Both the position numbers and the translations under genes were made by a program. The notes below the pieces were generated by a model, which made no database searches, was not told where the DNA came from, and saw only the letters and a list, made by a program, of their open reading frames with translations. 5,951 nt of DNA from Hadesarchaea archaeon (GTDB lineage Archaea; Hadarchaeota; Hadarchaeia; Hadarchaeales; Hadarchaeaceae), in assembly GCA_012962055.1 (NCBI GenBank), contig DTYD01000024.1, positions 1 through 5,951 of the forward strand. The letters are read 5' to 3'. Below, one piece after another: positions 5,886 through 5,951 of this stretch. Numbering within the stretch: the stretch's first letter is position 1; each line of letters starts with the position of its first letter.

Positions 5886-5951
5886 TTGACTGATGTGGTT
5901 ATTATTGGTGCTGGTCCAGCCGGCTTCTTCACAGCCTATGAACTTTCCAAA
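5886..5951 (+). CDS. N-terminus of an FAD/NAD(P)-binding oxidoreductase, truncated by window
   Basis: Twenty-two codons are visible before the right edge. They read through a beta-strand (DVVIIGAGPAG, residues 3-13) with the dinucleotide-binding GxGxxG loop at 8-13, followed by the start of the first helix (FFTAYELSK). This is the Rossmann start of FAD-dependent dehydrogenases; the wording resembles the COG2509 group, but geranylgeranyl reductases and thioredoxin reductase-type enzymes begin similarly. The start is TTG, chosen for its SD and because the strand begins at once; a GTG at 5895 is an unlikely alternative. The gene is a partial and its specific function cannot be given. Confidence 0.8.
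   Translation, partial: MTDVVIIGAGPAGFFTAYELSK

Overview
The window is a gene-dense stretch of an archaeal chromosome. Three proteins point to archaea: an archaeal-type DnaG, a Pelota/Dom34 ribosome-rescue factor and a RimI-type acetyltransferase. The signals agree: GTG and TTG starts, AT-rich boxes about 25 bases upstream of several starts (archaeal TATA-like), and a mix of strong Shine-Dalgarno (SD) sites with genes that look leaderless. I cannot place the organism below the domain level. No rRNA, tRNA, CRISPR array, insertion sequence or phage block is visible.

Layout from left to right. A 5' portion of a purine-type phosphoribosyltransferase gene runs leftward off the edge (515 to 1, minus). 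Divergent from it is a small membrane protein of the COG2426 'small multidrug export' family (591-1055, plus). A 189-base gap (1056-1244) holds a possible terminator, a TATA-like box and a structured leader for dnaG. dnaG follows (best start 1245, end 2411, plus) and converges with rimI (2398-2856, minus), overlapping it by 14 bases. Divergent from rimI is a two-gene unit: an uncharacterised P-loop ATPase resembling the Zot/HerA-FtsK group (2945-3646), then pelota (3677-4735). Next come a 65-residue, two-helix membrane protein (4818-5015), a COG1407 metallophosphoesterase (5051-5827), and the first 22 codons of an FAD-binding Rossmann protein running off the right edge (5886-5951).

Several genes share an information-processing theme. 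Archaeal DnaG is known both as a TOPRIM-domain primase-like protein and as an RNA-exosome subunit. Pelota rescues stalled ribosomes and initiates no-go decay. RimI acetylates protein N-termini. COG1407 phosphoesterases are nuclease-like enzymes often found with the helicase Lhr. Most of the window is therefore housekeeping DNA. The least explained parts are the Zot/HerA-like ATPase upstream of pelota, the tiny membrane protein after pelota, and the hairpin-rich dnaG leader.
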